A stretch of DNA of 41,635 nt, taken from positions 1 to 41,635 of the forward strand of contig JAFMMJ010000012.1 of the NCBI GenBank assembly GCA_017859785.1. The letters run 5' to 3'. The position numbers were made by a program, and so were the translations under genes. This DNA is from Ilumatobacteraceae bacterium (lineage in GTDB: Bacteria > Actinomycetota > Acidimicrobiia > Acidimicrobiales > Ilumatobacteraceae). Below are positions 23,552-32,431 of this stretch, piece by piece (position 1 is the stretch's first letter; each line of letters begins with the position of its first letter). Under the pieces are notes generated by a model. That model made no database searches, was not told the origin of the DNA, and was given only the letters and a program-made list of their open reading frames with translations.

Positions 23552-23797
23552 TCAGGGCTCGATGAAGATGCACTCGCCGGGGCATTCCTCGGCGGACTCG
23601 ATCACGCCGTCGAGTTGACCCTCGGGGATCTCGGCGAGACCGTCGGCGCCCTGCGGGTTGCCCTTCGCGGTCGCGAAAATCTTGTCGCCTTCCTTCACGT
23701 AGGCGAGGCCGTCGTCGAGGAGGGTGAAGACGTCAGGGGCGATCTCTTCACAGAGTCCATCTCCCGTGCACAGATCCTGATCGATCCAGACCTTCAT
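23552..23797 (-). CDS. Ferredoxin, 3Fe-4S or Asp-ligated 4Fe-4S type
   Basis: The 81-residue ferredoxin has first-cluster ligands C10-T-G-D13-G-L-C16 and a C-terminal ECPGECIFIEP segment with two Cys. The CxxDxxC pattern has Asp where a 4Fe-4S protein usually has Cys, so the cluster may be 3Fe-4S, or 4Fe-4S with an Asp ligand as in Pyrococcus ferredoxin. It could serve a monooxygenase or other redox enzyme. No partner is adjacent. It has a leader with AAGGAG (plus-strand 23808-23813), and is divergent from mpa. Confidence 0.9.
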   Translation of the reverse strand: MKVWIDQDLCTGDGLCEEIAPDVFTLLDDGLAYVKEGDKIFATAKGNPQGADGLAEIPEGQLDGVIESAEECPGECIFIEP

Positions 23798-23839
23798 GTC
23801 GTTGGGGCTCCTTGTGGGGGTCCGATAGCTGGCCCCCGC

Positions 23840-23845
23840 ATCCTA
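23840..23845 (-). promoter_or_regulatory. Possible -10 hexamer TAGGAT of the ferredoxin gene
   Basis: On the minus strand TAGGAT would give a leader of about 36 nt holding the AAGGAG Shine-Dalgarno. Confidence 0.4.
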
Positions 23846-23901
23846 ACGGACCCTCCGTCCGGACGCAGGATGCTCCGTGGGACTCCGAACACGACCCGGT
23901 G

Positions 23902-23907
23902 TAGGGT
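23902..23907 (+). promoter_or_regulatory. Possible -10 hexamer TAGGGT of the proteasome operon, with RBS
   Basis: TAGGGT is followed by GGAGG at 23915-23919, 6 nt before the GTG at 23926. The leader would be about 12 nt. Spacing to the RBS favours 23926 over the GTG one codon earlier. Confidence 0.45.
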
Positions 23908-23925
23908 CCGAAATGGAGGTGCGTG

Positions 23926-25596
23926 GTGAATCAAGAACGCGATGACTCGTCCGACGTCGCCCAGAACGGCGCGCCAAGTCCCGAAGCGCAACGTCTCCGG
24001 GTGCTCGAGGATCGACTCCTTGAGGCGAAGGGCCGGCTCGCTGCGGCGACCGCTCAGAACGAGAAACTCTCTTACACGCTGCGTGAGTCGCGCGAGCACA
24101 TCGCCGCTTTGCGTGACGAGGTCGACAAGTTGACCCGCCCGCCGAGCCCGTATGGGGTCGTTGCGTCTCGAAACGATGATGGCACCCTCGACATTCATTC
24201 GATGGGGCGCAAGATGCGCGTCGAGGTTGATCCGACCCTCGAGATGGACGACATCGAGCCTGGCGACGAGGTGTATCTGAACGACTCGTCGGCAGTTATC
24301 GGCCACCGTCGCTCCGATCCAGTTGGTGAGGTCGCGACCCTGCAGCATCTGCTCGAGGACGGCGTTCGCGTCGTCGTGACGGGTCGCGGTGATGAGGAAC
24401 GGGTCTGCGAACTGGCCGGCTCGTTGCGGGGAACGCGGCTCCGTCTCGGCGATCGAGTTCGGATCGATCCCAGGGCGTCGGTCGTCCTTGAAGTCCTTCC
24501 TCGCCCCGAGGTTGACGAACTTCTGTTGGAGGAGATTCCCGACGTCGGCTACGACGACATCGGCGGACTCGGCACGCAGATCGAAGCGATCGCTGATGCG
24601 GTCGAACTTCCGTTCCTTCACCAAGAACTCTTCGCCGAGCACCGCCTCCCAGCGCCTAAGGGCATCTTGTTGTACGGCCCTCCTGGCTGCGGCAAGACCC
24701 TCATCGCGAAGGCGGTTGCGAACAGCCTGGCGCGCAAGGTCGCCGCCCAGATAGGCGAAGGTAAGGGCCGCAGCTACTTCATCAACATCAAAGGTCCCGA
24801 ACTGCTCAACAAGTACGTCGGAGAGACCGAGCGACAAATCCGCCTGATCTTCCAGCGGGCTCGTGAGAAGAGCGAGGAGGGCTGGCCGGTCATCGTGTTT
24901 TTCGATGAGATGGACTCGATGTTCCGCACGCGCGGCACGGGCATCTCGTCGGATATGGAGTCGACGATCGTCCCCCAGCTCCTCGCTGAGATCGACGGCG
25001 TCGAAGGGCTTCGCAACGTGATCGTGATCGGCGCGACCAACCGCGAGGACCTCATCGACCCCGCGATTCTGCGTCCGGGTCGACTCGACGTGAAGATCAA
25101 AATCGAGCGACCCGACGCGGAGGCGGCAGGGGAGATCTTCGCGCGATATCTGACCGACGAGATCCCGATCGCTGAGGGTGTTTCCGTTCCCGATCTCATC
25201 TCGGCGACGGTGGAGGCGATGTACGCCGATATCCCCGAGAACCGGTTCCTCGAGGTGACCTATCAGAACGGCGATCGCGAGGAACTGCACTTCAAGGACT
25301 TCGCCTCCGGAGCGATGATCGAGAACATCGTTCGACGCGCGAAGAAATCCGCGATCAAGCGGGTGATCGCCGGTGGTGAGCGCGGTGTCGCCCTCGAGGA
25401 CCTCCTCGGCTCGATTCGCCAGGAGTTCAAAGAGCACGAGGATCTTCCGAACACCACGAACCCGGACGACTGGGCGAAGATCTCCGGGCGTAAGGGGGAG
25501 CGGATCACATTCATCCGGACGCTCATGAACGACGACGAGCGATCGGGAGCAGGCGGTCGGGCGATCGAGCGGTCGTCGACCGGTCAGTACCTCTAG
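23926..25596 (+). CDS. mpa: Mycobacterial-type proteasomal AAA ATPase (Mpa/ARC)
   Basis: The hexameric unfoldase feeds pupylated proteins into the 20S proteasome. It has 556 residues. The N-terminal coiled coil that binds Pup is at about 20-72, two OB-fold parts follow to about 200, then the AAA module with Walker A GPPGCGKT at 252-258 and Walker B FFDEMDS near 325-331. The arginine-finger region [20 protein letters not shown] is present. The C-terminus ends GQYL, with the penultimate Tyr that docks into the proteasome alpha ring. It leads the operon with dop, 8 nt downstream. Confidence 0.97.
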   Translation: MNQERDDSSDVAQNGAPSPEAQRLRVLEDRLLEAKGRLAAATAQNEKLSYTLRESREHIAALRDEVDKLTRPPSPYGVVASRNDDGTLDIHSMGRKMRVEVDPTLEMDDIEPGDEVYLNDSSAVIGHRRSDPVGEVATLQHLLEDGVRVVVTGRGDEERVCELAGSLRGTRLRLGDRVRIDPRASVVLEVLPRPEVDELLLEEIPDVGYDDIGGLGTQIEAIADAVELPFLHQELFAEHRLPAPKGILLYGPPGCGKTLIAKAVANSLARKVAAQIGEGKGRSYFINIKGPELLNKYVGETERQIRLIFQRAREKSEEGWPVIVFFDEMDSMFRTRGTGISSDMESTIVPQLLAEIDGVEGLRNVIVIGATNREDLIDPAILRPGRLDVKIKIERPDAEAAGEIFARYLTDEIPIAEGVSVPDLISATVEAMYADIPENRFLEVTYQNGDREELHFKDFASGAMIENIVRRAKKSAIKRVIAGGERGVALEDLLGSIRQEFKEHEDLPNTTNPDDWAKISGRKGERITFIRTLMNDDERSGAGGRAIERSSTGQYL

Positions 25597-25604
25597 GTCG
25601 ACAG

Positions 25605-27098
25605 ATGGCGCTACCGAAGGTCTGCGGCATCGAGACCGAGTACGGCATCTTCGTGCGTGGTGCCGAGAACGACCCGGTAGCCGCCTCGTCGTTGTTGGTC
25701 AACGCCTACGCGGACCGCCTCGGACCGCGCCCAGGTTGGGATTACGAACACGAGCGCCCGAGCTCGGACGCCCGCGACCCGGAGCCGCCCGCTTTCGACG
25801 GCGGTCTCGACCCCGAACTTGAATCGCGGCTCGTGAATACCGTCCTTCGCAACGGCGCGAGGTACTACGTCGATCACGCGCACCCTGAGTTGTCGACGCC
25901 CGAAGTGCGTACGGCTCGAGACGCGGTGCTGTGGGATGTGGCTGGAGAGCGAATCGTTCGCCGGTCGGTGGAGATGGCGCTCGGTCACCTGCCTTCCGGG
26001 GCCGAGATCGTGATCCACAAGAACAACTCCGACGGCAAAGGCAACTCCTATGGCTGCCACGAGAACTACCTCGTCGACCGCGAGGTGCCATTCGGTCGTG
26101 TGGTCAATGGTGTGATGGCTCATTTCATCAGTCGCCAAGTGATTTGTGGTGCCGGCAAGGTCGGCTCGGAGTTCCCAGGACAGTCGCCCGACGCGGTCCC
26201 GTACCAGATCTCGCAACGCGCCGATTTCTTCGAGGAGCAGGTCGGCCTCGAGACCACCATCCGACGCCCCATCGTGAACACGCGCGATGAGCCGCACGCG
26301 GATCCTCTGGTTTACCGACGTCTTCACGTCATCTGTGGTGACGCCAACATGTCGCAGGTCTCCACCTTCTTGAAAGTTGGTTCCACCTCGATTCTCCTGG
26401 CCATGATCGAGGACGGAGCACTGAAGGATGACTTGTTGCCGGCGAACCCGGTGACCGCTGTGCGACAGATCAGCCACGACCCGACCCTTCGTGCGACGAT
26501 CCTGCTTGACGACGGCCGTCGCCTGACCGCGCTCGACTTACAAGAGGCCCTCCTCGAGCAGGCTCGTGCCTGGGCGGATCGGCACGGCCTGGAGTCGGTG
26601 GGCGTTGAGGTGGGCCGGGAGGTACTCGAGCGCTGGGCCGAGGTGCTGTCCTCCCTTCGTGCCGATGACGGGCGCGCCGCCCGATGGGTCGACTGGGTGG
26701 CGAAGGCGCGCATTCTCGACGCCTACGGAGCTCGGCACTCGGTCGCTGAGGGCTCCCCTCGGATGCGAGCGATCGACCTGCAGTATCACGATCTCCGACC
26801 CGAGCGCTGTCTCGCCACCCGCGCCGGTCTCGATGAGATCGTCGAGGAGGCCGAGGCGGCGCGAGCGGTTGATGAACCACCCTCTGACACCCGCGCCTAC
26901 TTCCGGGGGAGGTGCCTCGGCAAGTTCGGGGATTCCGTAGTCGCAGCCAACTGGGATTCGATGGTCTTCGACCTCGGCCGCGACCCTCTGCGCCGCGTTC
27001 AGATGTCCGAACCGTTGCGCGGGACCGCCGACCTCGTCGCTAACGTGATCGACGAGAGTTCAACCGTCAGCGAGCTCCTCGAGCGTCTCGGATCCTGA
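25605..27098 (+). CDS. dop: Pup deamidase/depupylase
   Basis: This glutamine-synthetase-like enzyme converts the C-terminal Gln of Pup to Glu and removes Pup from substrates. It has 497 residues. The nucleotide/metal motif GIETEYGIF is at 8-16, and [18 protein letters not shown] near 139-156 is shared with PafA. The longer region around 46-70 (WDYEHERPSSDARDPEPP) corresponds to the Dop loop and separates it from PafA, found further downstream. Pup here ends in Gln, so Dop is needed before ligation. It starts 8 nt after mpa. Confidence 0.96.
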   Translation: MALPKVCGIETEYGIFVRGAENDPVAASSLLVNAYADRLGPRPGWDYEHERPSSDARDPEPPAFDGGLDPELESRLVNTVLRNGARYYVDHAHPELSTPEVRTARDAVLWDVAGERIVRRSVEMALGHLPSGAEIVIHKNNSDGKGNSYGCHENYLVDREVPFGRVVNGVMAHFISRQVICGAGKVGSEFPGQSPDAVPYQISQRADFFEEQVGLETTIRRPIVNTRDEPHADPLVYRRLHVICGDANMSQVSTFLKVGSTSILLAMIEDGALKDDLLPANPVTAVRQISHDPTLRATILLDDGRRLTALDLQEALLEQARAWADRHGLESVGVEVGREVLERWAEVLSSLRADDGRAARWVDWVAKARILDAYGARHSVAEGSPRMRAIDLQYHDLRPERCLATRAGLDEIVEEAEAARAVDEPPSDTRAYFRGRCLGKFGDSVVAANWDSMVFDLGRDPLRRVQMSEPLRGTADLVANVIDESSTVSELLERLGS

Positions 27099-27138
27099 GC
27101 GCCGACGGGCCCGTCCGGATCGAAGCTGAGGAGACGAG

Positions 27139-27336
27139 ATGGCCGAGCGAACACACCGTGAACCCCAGCGACGCGACGACGAGGCGTCCGAGGTCGATGA
27201 GGGGGTCCCGGCTCGCTCCGAGGACGGGACGCGTCTTAAGGCCGAGCTCGACGATCTCTTGGACGAGATCGACGAGGTGCTCGAGTCGAACGCTGAGGAA
27301 TTCGTGAAGTCCTACGTGCAAAAGGGCGGGCAGTGA
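27139..27336 (+). CDS. pup: Prokaryotic ubiquitin-like protein Pup
   Basis: The 65-residue, intrinsically disordered, acidic modifier ends in KGGQ. The Gln form must be deamidated by Dop before PafA joins it to lysines. The central helix that binds the Mpa coiled coil is [20 protein letters not shown] (about 32-51), followed by [10 protein letters not shown]. It has a clear Shine-Dalgarno, GAGGAG at 27128-27133, in a 40-nt gap after dop, unlike most genes here. It is followed by prcB after one base. Confidence 0.97.
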   Translation: MAERTHREPQRRDDEASEVDEGVPARSEDGTRLKAELDDLLDEIDEVLESNAEEFVKSYVQKGGQ

Positions 27337-27337
27337 G

Positions 27338-28126
27338 ATGGCACTCCCCGTCTTCGACTCCACTGACGACCCAGGGACCGACTTCTCGCGGCTGTTGAGC
27401 CGAACAGGGGTCGCCCAGCCATCCGTCACCGGTCTTCGCGCCGAGGACATTCCCCACGCGACGACCTGCGTCGCGCTTCGGTTCGACGGCGGAGTTGTCA
27501 TGGGTGGGGATCGGAGAGCCACATCGGGTCACCTCATCTCGCACCGCTCGATGGAGAAGGTGGTGCAGGCGGACTCGCACAGCGGCGTGGCAATCGCTGG
27601 AGCGGCGGGCCCCGCGGTCGAGATGATCAAGCTCTTCCAGGTCCAACTCGAGTACTACGAGAAGGTCCAGGGAACGGCCCTCAGTCTTGAGGGCAAGGCG
27701 AATCAACTGTCCTCGCTGGTCCGCTCAAACCTTCCCGGCGCGATGCAGGGCATGGGCGTCGTGCCAATTTTCGCCGGATACGACCAGCGCCGCGAGACCG
27801 GGCGCCTGTGGGACTACGACCTCCTCGGCGGGCGCTACGAAGAGCGCGACCACGTCGCGACAGGATCTGGCAGCCTGCATGCGGCCACCGTCATGAAGAT
27901 GGGGTTCCGCTCGAGACTCGACCGCGATTCGTCGGTCGCACTCGTGTGCCGCTCGCTGTGGGAGGCGGCCGAGGCCGACTCGGCAACCGGGGGACCGGAC
28001 ATGGTGAGGGGGATCTTCCCCATCGTCGCGGTCATCGACGGCGAGGGATGGAACCGTGTGACCGACGAGGAACTCGAGGCCGTGTTCACCGGCATCGTCG
28101 CGAGCGCAAGGGAGTCCTCGTCATGA
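27338..28126 (+). CDS. prcB: 20S proteasome beta subunit
   Basis: The catalytic subunit has 262 residues. A propeptide of 41 residues precedes Thr42, the expected nucleophile, in PHATTCVALRFDGGVVMGGD. Lys33-equivalent and the C-terminal SATGGPDMVRGIFP stretch match mycobacterial PrcB. The residue before the cleavage site is Ala rather than the usual Gly, so self-processing may be slower or differ. The ATG lies 1 base after the pup stop, and the stop overlaps prcA as ATGA. Confidence 0.96.
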   Translation: MALPVFDSTDDPGTDFSRLLSRTGVAQPSVTGLRAEDIPHATTCVALRFDGGVVMGGDRRATSGHLISHRSMEKVVQADSHSGVAIAGAAGPAVEMIKLFQVQLEYYEKVQGTALSLEGKANQLSSLVRSNLPGAMQGMGVVPIFAGYDQRRETGRLWDYDLLGGRYEERDHVATGSGSLHAATVMKMGFRSRLDRDSSVALVCRSLWEAAEADSATGGPDMVRGIFPIVAVIDGEGWNRVTDEELEAVFTGIVASARESSS

Positions 28127-28803
28127 GCATGCCGTATTACGTCGCGCCAGAACAGGCGATGAAGGACCGCGCGGATTTCGCGCGCAAGGGCATCGCCCGT
28201 GGCCGCGGGCTGGTAGCGCTCCGGCATTCCGGGGGCGTGGTGATCGTGGCCGAGAACGCCTCACAGTCGTTGCGCAAGGTGAGCGAGATCTACGACAGGA
28301 TCGCATTCGCCGGGGTGGGCAAGTACAACGAGTTCGATCAACTGAGAGTCGCGGGAATCCGTCAGGCGGAACTCACCGGCTATCAGTACTCGCGAGACGA
28401 CGTGGACGCGCGCACGTTGGCGAACGACTACGCGCAACTCCTCGGCAATTCGTTCACCCATGGGATGAAGCCGATGGAGGTTGAGATTCTCGTGGCTGAG
28501 GTGGGCCTAAACGGCGGTGGCGACGACCAGATCTTCCACATCATGTACGACGGCACGGTCGTCGACCATGTCGACGCCTGCGCACTCGGCGGCGACGCCG
28601 ACGCCGTGACCGCCCGACTCACGGAGGGATTCACCGAGGGCCTTGACCTCAGCGCGGCGGTGAATCTCGGTGCATCGTCACTCGGCGGCGAACGGTCGTT
28701 GACAGCCTCTGATCTCGAAGTTGCGACACTCGAGCGCGGTGACGACCGGCGGTGCTTCCGCCGCCTGACCTCCGATGAGGTCGCCAACCTCCTCGGTGCC
28801 TGA
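28123..28803 (+). CDS. prcA: 20S proteasome alpha subunit
   Basis: The alpha subunit forms the outer rings and gate to which Mpa docks. It has 226 residues. It begins MSMPYYVAPEQAMKDRADFA, typical of actinobacterial PrcA, followed by RKGIARGRGLVALRHSGGVV and KVSEIYDRIAFAGVGKYNEF. The frame is open far upstream, but this ATG overlaps the prcB stop (ATGA) and matches the family N-terminus. pxpA follows after one base. Confidence 0.95.
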   Translation: MSMPYYVAPEQAMKDRADFARKGIARGRGLVALRHSGGVVIVAENASQSLRKVSEIYDRIAFAGVGKYNEFDQLRVAGIRQAELTGYQYSRDDVDARTLANDYAQLLGNSFTHGMKPMEVEILVAEVGLNGGGDDQIFHIMYDGTVVDHVDACALGGDADAVTARLTEGFTEGLDLSAAVNLGASSLGGERSLTASDLEVATLERGDDRRCFRRLTSDEVANLLGA

Positions 28804-28804
28804 G

Positions 28805-29563
28805 ATGCCCGCTGTCGATCTCAACGCCGACCTCGGAGAGGGATATGGCGTTTGGTCGCTCGGGGACGACGAGTCGCTGCTGTCGATCGTGACGTCGGCG
28901 AACGTCGCCTGCGGTTTCCACGCCGGCGATCCGAGCACGATACGACGAACTTGTCTGGCGGCGGCCCGCGGCGGGGTGCGCATCGGTGCGCAGGTCTCGT
29001 ATCCGGATCTCCCCGGCTTCGGCCGACGGGCCATGGCGATCCCGCCCGAAGAGTTGAGGGACATTGTGCTCTACCAGCTCGGTGCCCTCGACGCGTTCGC
29101 CCAGGTGGCCGGCACCGAGGTGGCGTACGTCAAGCCGCACGGCGCGCTCTACCACGCCTGCTGGGATGACCGCGTTTCGGCGCGCGCTGTTGTGGAGGCC
29201 GCGATCGAGTACGACCCGTCGCTCGTCGTCCTTGGCCCGTCGGGATCGCAGCTTCTCGCCGAAGCCGAGCGCATTGGGTTGGAACAGGCCGAGGAAGTGT
29301 TCGCCGACCGGTCGTACACACCCGATGGGCATCTCGTGGCGCGATCGCAGCCGGGATCCGTGCTGCACGACGCCGAGACGGTGATCTCTCGAATGATCCG
29401 TCTCCTCGACGAGGGATCTCTTACCGCGGTCGACGGGACGGAGTTGCGACCGGCGGTCCGATCTATTTGCGTGCACTCCGACACTCCGGGGGCGGTGGAG
29501 TTGGCTCGAGGGCTGCGCGGCGCGCTCGAGTCGTCGGGAGTCGGCATCCATTCGTTTTGCTGA
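28805..29563 (+). CDS. pxpA: 5-oxoprolinase subunit A (LamB/YcsF family)
   Basis: With PxpB and PxpC it hydrolyses 5-oxo-L-proline to L-glutamate at the cost of ATP. It has 252 residues, the family length. Hallmarks are VDLNADLGEGYG at the start, SANVACGFHAGDP near 34-46, GAQVSYPDLPGFGRR, VKPHGALYH, and VHSDTPGA near the end. The ATG at 28805 is one base after the prcA stop, so it is almost surely on the proteasome transcript. This placement between prcA and pafA is unusual. Confidence 0.95.
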   Translation: MPAVDLNADLGEGYGVWSLGDDESLLSIVTSANVACGFHAGDPSTIRRTCLAAARGGVRIGAQVSYPDLPGFGRRAMAIPPEELRDIVLYQLGALDAFAQVAGTEVAYVKPHGALYHACWDDRVSARAVVEAAIEYDPSLVVLGPSGSQLLAEAERIGLEQAEEVFADRSYTPDGHLVARSQPGSVLHDAETVISRMIRLLDEGSLTAVDGTELRPAVRSICVHSDTPGAVELARGLRGALESSGVGIHSFC

Positions 29564-29582
29564 CTGGCCTGATCGACAAACC

Positions 29583-30203
29583 ATGGGCGCACTCCTTCCT
29601 TACGGCGACCGAGCGGTGCTCTTCGAGTGCGATGACGAGCATCCCGGTCGTCTCGCCGAGCGGCTCAGGGGTCGTGAGATGTGGCAGGGCGACGGGCCGA
29701 TCGAGGTGGTTCCCGGGGCCCGAACCATCCTCCTGTCTTTCGCTCAGTCAGTGGATTCCATCGACATCCTCGGCGTCCTCGATCGCGCGCGCGAGGGGGT
29801 GGGGGCCGAGGCGGCACGGACGCCCGAGGTCGTTGAGATTCAGGTCGTCTACGACGGCGACGACTTGCCGGCTCTCGCTGAGGAGACCGGGCGAGCAGTG
29901 GAGGAGATCATTGCGAGCCATAGCGCCGCCGCTCACGTGGTGGACTTCTGCGGCTTCGCTCCCGGTTTCGCCTATATGTCTGGGCTCCCTGAATGGATGC
30001 ATGTCGCGCGTCTCGCGACGCCGAGAACTCGGGTGCCAGCCGGCTCCGTGGCCATCGCGGCAGGTTGGAGCGCGGTCTACCCCGGTGAATCGCCGGGTGG
30101 ATGGCGCCTGATTGGCCGCACGGACGCAGTGATGTTCGACCCGGATCGGGCGAAACCAGCACTACTTCCTCCGGGCACCGAGGTCAGGTTCGTGCCCCGA
30201 TGA
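29583..30203 (+). CDS. pxpB: 5-oxoprolinase subunit B (KipI family)
   Basis: The 206-residue protein carries the family motifs YGDRAVLFEC near the N-terminus and FCGFAPGFAYMSGLP near the middle, then TPRTRVPAGSVAIAAGWSAV and YPGESPGGWRLIGRT. KipI of Bacillus inhibits the sporulation kinase KinA, but beside PxpA and PxpC the enzyme role is the right reading. It starts 19 nt after pxpA, and its stop overlaps pxpC as ATGA. Confidence 0.94.
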   Translation: MGALLPYGDRAVLFECDDEHPGRLAERLRGREMWQGDGPIEVVPGARTILLSFAQSVDSIDILGVLDRAREGVGAEAARTPEVVEIQVVYDGDDLPALAEETGRAVEEIIASHSAAAHVVDFCGFAPGFAYMSGLPEWMHVARLATPRTRVPAGSVAIAAGWSAVYPGESPGGWRLIGRTDAVMFDPDRAKPALLPPGTEVRFVPR

Positions 30204-31006
30204 GCCTCGTCGTTGTCTCGCGCGGAGTGGGCACCACCATTCAGGACCGGGGGCGTGCGGGCTTCGCGCACCTCGGTGTCGCGGCCTCCGGCGCTGTCGA
30301 CCCCACGACGGTGCGTCGAATGAACCGTGCGCTCGGAAATCCGGCTGAAGCGGCCGTGTTGGAGACAGCCGGCGGTCTTCGGCTGCGCGCGGAGGCTCCG
30401 ACCACGGTGCTTCGTGACGGCGATATCGGCCCCGTCGCGCTGCTCCCTGGTACGGAGCTCACCGTGAATCCTCGTCCCGGTCGAGTCTGGGGCTACCTCG
30501 CGGTGCGCGGAGGTGTCGAGGCGCGATTCGTCCTCGGCTCGAGGAGCAACGATGTGATGTCTGGCCTTGGCCCCGAGGCCATCGTGGACGGGTGCGTGGT
30601 GCGCGGCGAGGCAAGCGATTCGGGGGCGATCAGCGATGTCACGGTGCCACCGGAGGAGTCGCCGGCCCCGTTGCGAGTGAGGGTCGGACCGCGGGTCGAC
30701 TGGTTTGCAGCCGGCGCGTTGGATCGCCTCACGGAAGTCACCTGGGCGGTGACCGAGACCGGGCGTGTCGGCGTCCGACTCGGAGGCGGGGCGCTCGAGC
30801 GATCGGTTGATCGCGAGTTAGCCAGTGAGGGCCTCGTGCCTGGAGCGATTCAGATTCCCGCCTCCGGTCAGCCGTTGGTGATGGGGCGCGACCATCCGAC
30901 AACCGGCGGGTACCCGGTGATCGCTGTCGTGGATTCGGCGGACCTCGCGTCCCTGATGCAGCGGCCCGTGGGCAGCCAAGTGCGGTTCGCGCTCGCGCCG
31001 ACCTGA
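30200..31006 (+). CDS. pxpC: 5-oxoprolinase subunit C (KipA/biotin-dependent carboxylase-like)
   Basis: The 268-residue protein has the family motifs GVGTTIQDRGRAGFAHLGV and ASGAVD near the start, YLAVRGGVEA in the middle, and EGLVPGAIQIPASGQPLVMG toward the end. The domain also occurs in urea carboxylase and allophanate-linked enzymes, but the pxpAB neighbours settle the role. A stretch of 27 bases separates it from pafA, which has its own -10 hexamer. Confidence 0.94.
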   Translation: MSLVVVSRGVGTTIQDRGRAGFAHLGVAASGAVDPTTVRRMNRALGNPAEAAVLETAGGLRLRAEAPTTVLRDGDIGPVALLPGTELTVNPRPGRVWGYLAVRGGVEARFVLGSRSNDVMSGLGPEAIVDGCVVRGEASDSGAISDVTVPPEESPAPLRVRVGPRVDWFAAGALDRLTEVTWAVTETGRVGVRLGGGALERSVDRELASEGLVPGAIQIPASGQPLVMGRDHPTTGGYPVIAVVDSADLASLMQRPVGSQVRFALAPT

Positions 31007-31021
31007 GACGGGGAGCGTCGT

Positions 31022-31027
31022 TACCAT
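31022..31027 (+). promoter_or_regulatory. Leaderless-type -10 hexamer TACCAT of pafA
   Basis: TACCAT ends 6 nt before the pafA ATG at 31034, so pafA may be transcribed apart from the upstream operon. Confidence 0.5.
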
Positions 31028-31033
31028 GCCCTC

Positions 31034-32404
31034 ATGGGGAGCGGCGACGGTCGGCGCATCTACGGGCTCGAGACCGAATACGGGGTCACTTGCACGCTGA
31101 AAGGGGTGCGACGCCTCAGCCCGGACGAGGTGGCTCGTTACCTCTTCCGCAAAGTGGTGTCGTGGGGTCGATCGTCCAACGTCTTCCTCCAGAACGGATC
31201 ACGGCTGTACCTCGATGTCGGATCCCACCCGGAGTACGCGACACCCGAATGCGACTCCCTTGTCGACCTGGTGACCCACGACCGCGCTGGTGAGCGCATC
31301 CTCGAGTCCCTCGTGGAATCGGCGGAGGAGCGCCTCGGAGAGGAGGCGATCCGGGGCACGGTCTACCTCTTCAAGAACAACACCGATTCAGCGGGAAACT
31401 CCTACGGCTGCCACGAGAACTACCTCACGTCGAGGGTTGACGACATGGAGCACTACAGCCAAGTGCTCATCCCGTTCTTCATCAGCCGCCAGATCTACGC
31501 CGGAGCGGGCAAGGTGCTCCAGACCTCGCGTGGGGTTCGTTACTCCATGTCGCAGCGCGCCGATCACATTTGGGAGGGGGTGAGCTCGGCAACCACGAGG
31601 AGTCGGCCCATCATCAATACCCGCGATGAGCCGCACGCGGATGCCGACCGGTATCGCCGACTTCATGTGATCGTCGGCGATTCGAACATGAGCGAGTACA
31701 CGACCTATCTCAAGGTCGGTGCCGCCGCATGCATGCTCCGCATGCTGGAGTCTCGGTCGGTCGTGCTTCGTGACATGACCCTGGAGAACCCGATCCGGGC
31801 GATCCGTGATATCAGCCACGACCTGACCTGCCGCCGAACCGTTCGGCTAGCTAACGGCCGCGAGGTCAGCGCCCTCGACATCCAACGCGAGTACCTCGAC
31901 CGGGCGCTTCGCTTCGCCGCTATCGAGGGATTCCCCGACGAAGAGCAACGCGCGCTCGAGATGTGGGAGCACACGGTCACCATGCTCGAATCGGATCCAA
32001 TGAAGCTGGACACCGAAATCGATTGGGTGATCAAGCTCAACCTGTTGGAGTCGTTTCGCGAGCGTCACGGCCTTGGGCTCGGCGACCCGAAGGTGCAGGC
32101 TCTCGACCTCCAGTACCACGACATCACCCGCTCCAGAAGTCCCTTCCATCGGCTTCAAGACCGCGGGATGGTCGCTCGAATCTGCGATGACGATGCGATC
32201 GAGCAGGCGATTGAGACTCCACCGCAGACGACACGAGCCCGGCTGCGTGGCGAGTTCATCAAGCGCGCCAAGGAGCGACGGCGTGATTACACCGTCGACT
32301 GGGTCCATCTCAAGGTCAACGATCAGGCTCAACGAACGGTGCTCTGCAAGGACCCGTTCGCCGCGACCGATGAGCGCGTCGATCGCCTGATGGAGCAACT
32401 CTGA
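31034..32404 (+). CDS. pafA: Pup-protein ligase
   Basis: Ligates the C-terminal Glu gamma-carboxyl of Pup to substrate lysines through a gamma-glutamyl phosphate. It has 456 residues. The metal/nucleotide motif [11 protein letters not shown] is near residue 10, [20 protein letters not shown] follows, and [18 protein letters not shown] matches Dop. It lacks the Dop loop, which separates the two paralogues. In mycobacteria pafA is followed by pafB-pafC; here lepB follows, although the more distant tat-helY order is kept. Confidence 0.96.
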   Translation: MGSGDGRRIYGLETEYGVTCTLKGVRRLSPDEVARYLFRKVVSWGRSSNVFLQNGSRLYLDVGSHPEYATPECDSLVDLVTHDRAGERILESLVESAEERLGEEAIRGTVYLFKNNTDSAGNSYGCHENYLTSRVDDMEHYSQVLIPFFISRQIYAGAGKVLQTSRGVRYSMSQRADHIWEGVSSATTRSRPIINTRDEPHADADRYRRLHVIVGDSNMSEYTTYLKVGAAACMLRMLESRSVVLRDMTLENPIRAIRDISHDLTCRRTVRLANGREVSALDIQREYLDRALRFAAIEGFPDEEQRALEMWEHTVTMLESDPMKLDTEIDWVIKLNLLESFRERHGLGLGDPKVQALDLQYHDITRSRSPFHRLQDRGMVARICDDDAIEQAIETPPQTTRARLRGEFIKRAKERRRDYTVDWVHLKVNDQAQRTVLCKDPFAATDERVDRLMEQL

Positions 32405-32417
32405 TCCGGGTCACCGA

Positions 32418-32423
32418 TACGGT
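32418..32423 (+). promoter_or_regulatory. Leaderless-type -10 hexamer TACGGT of lepB
   Basis: TACGGT ends 8 nt before the GTG at 32432. Confidence 0.45.
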
Positions 32424-32431
32424 TTGAGACG

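Noticed and set aside
27104-27115. Perfect 12-bp palindrome GACGGGCCCGTC just before pup
   Set aside because: Short GC-only palindromes are expected by chance at this base composition, and no second copy or regulator links to it.
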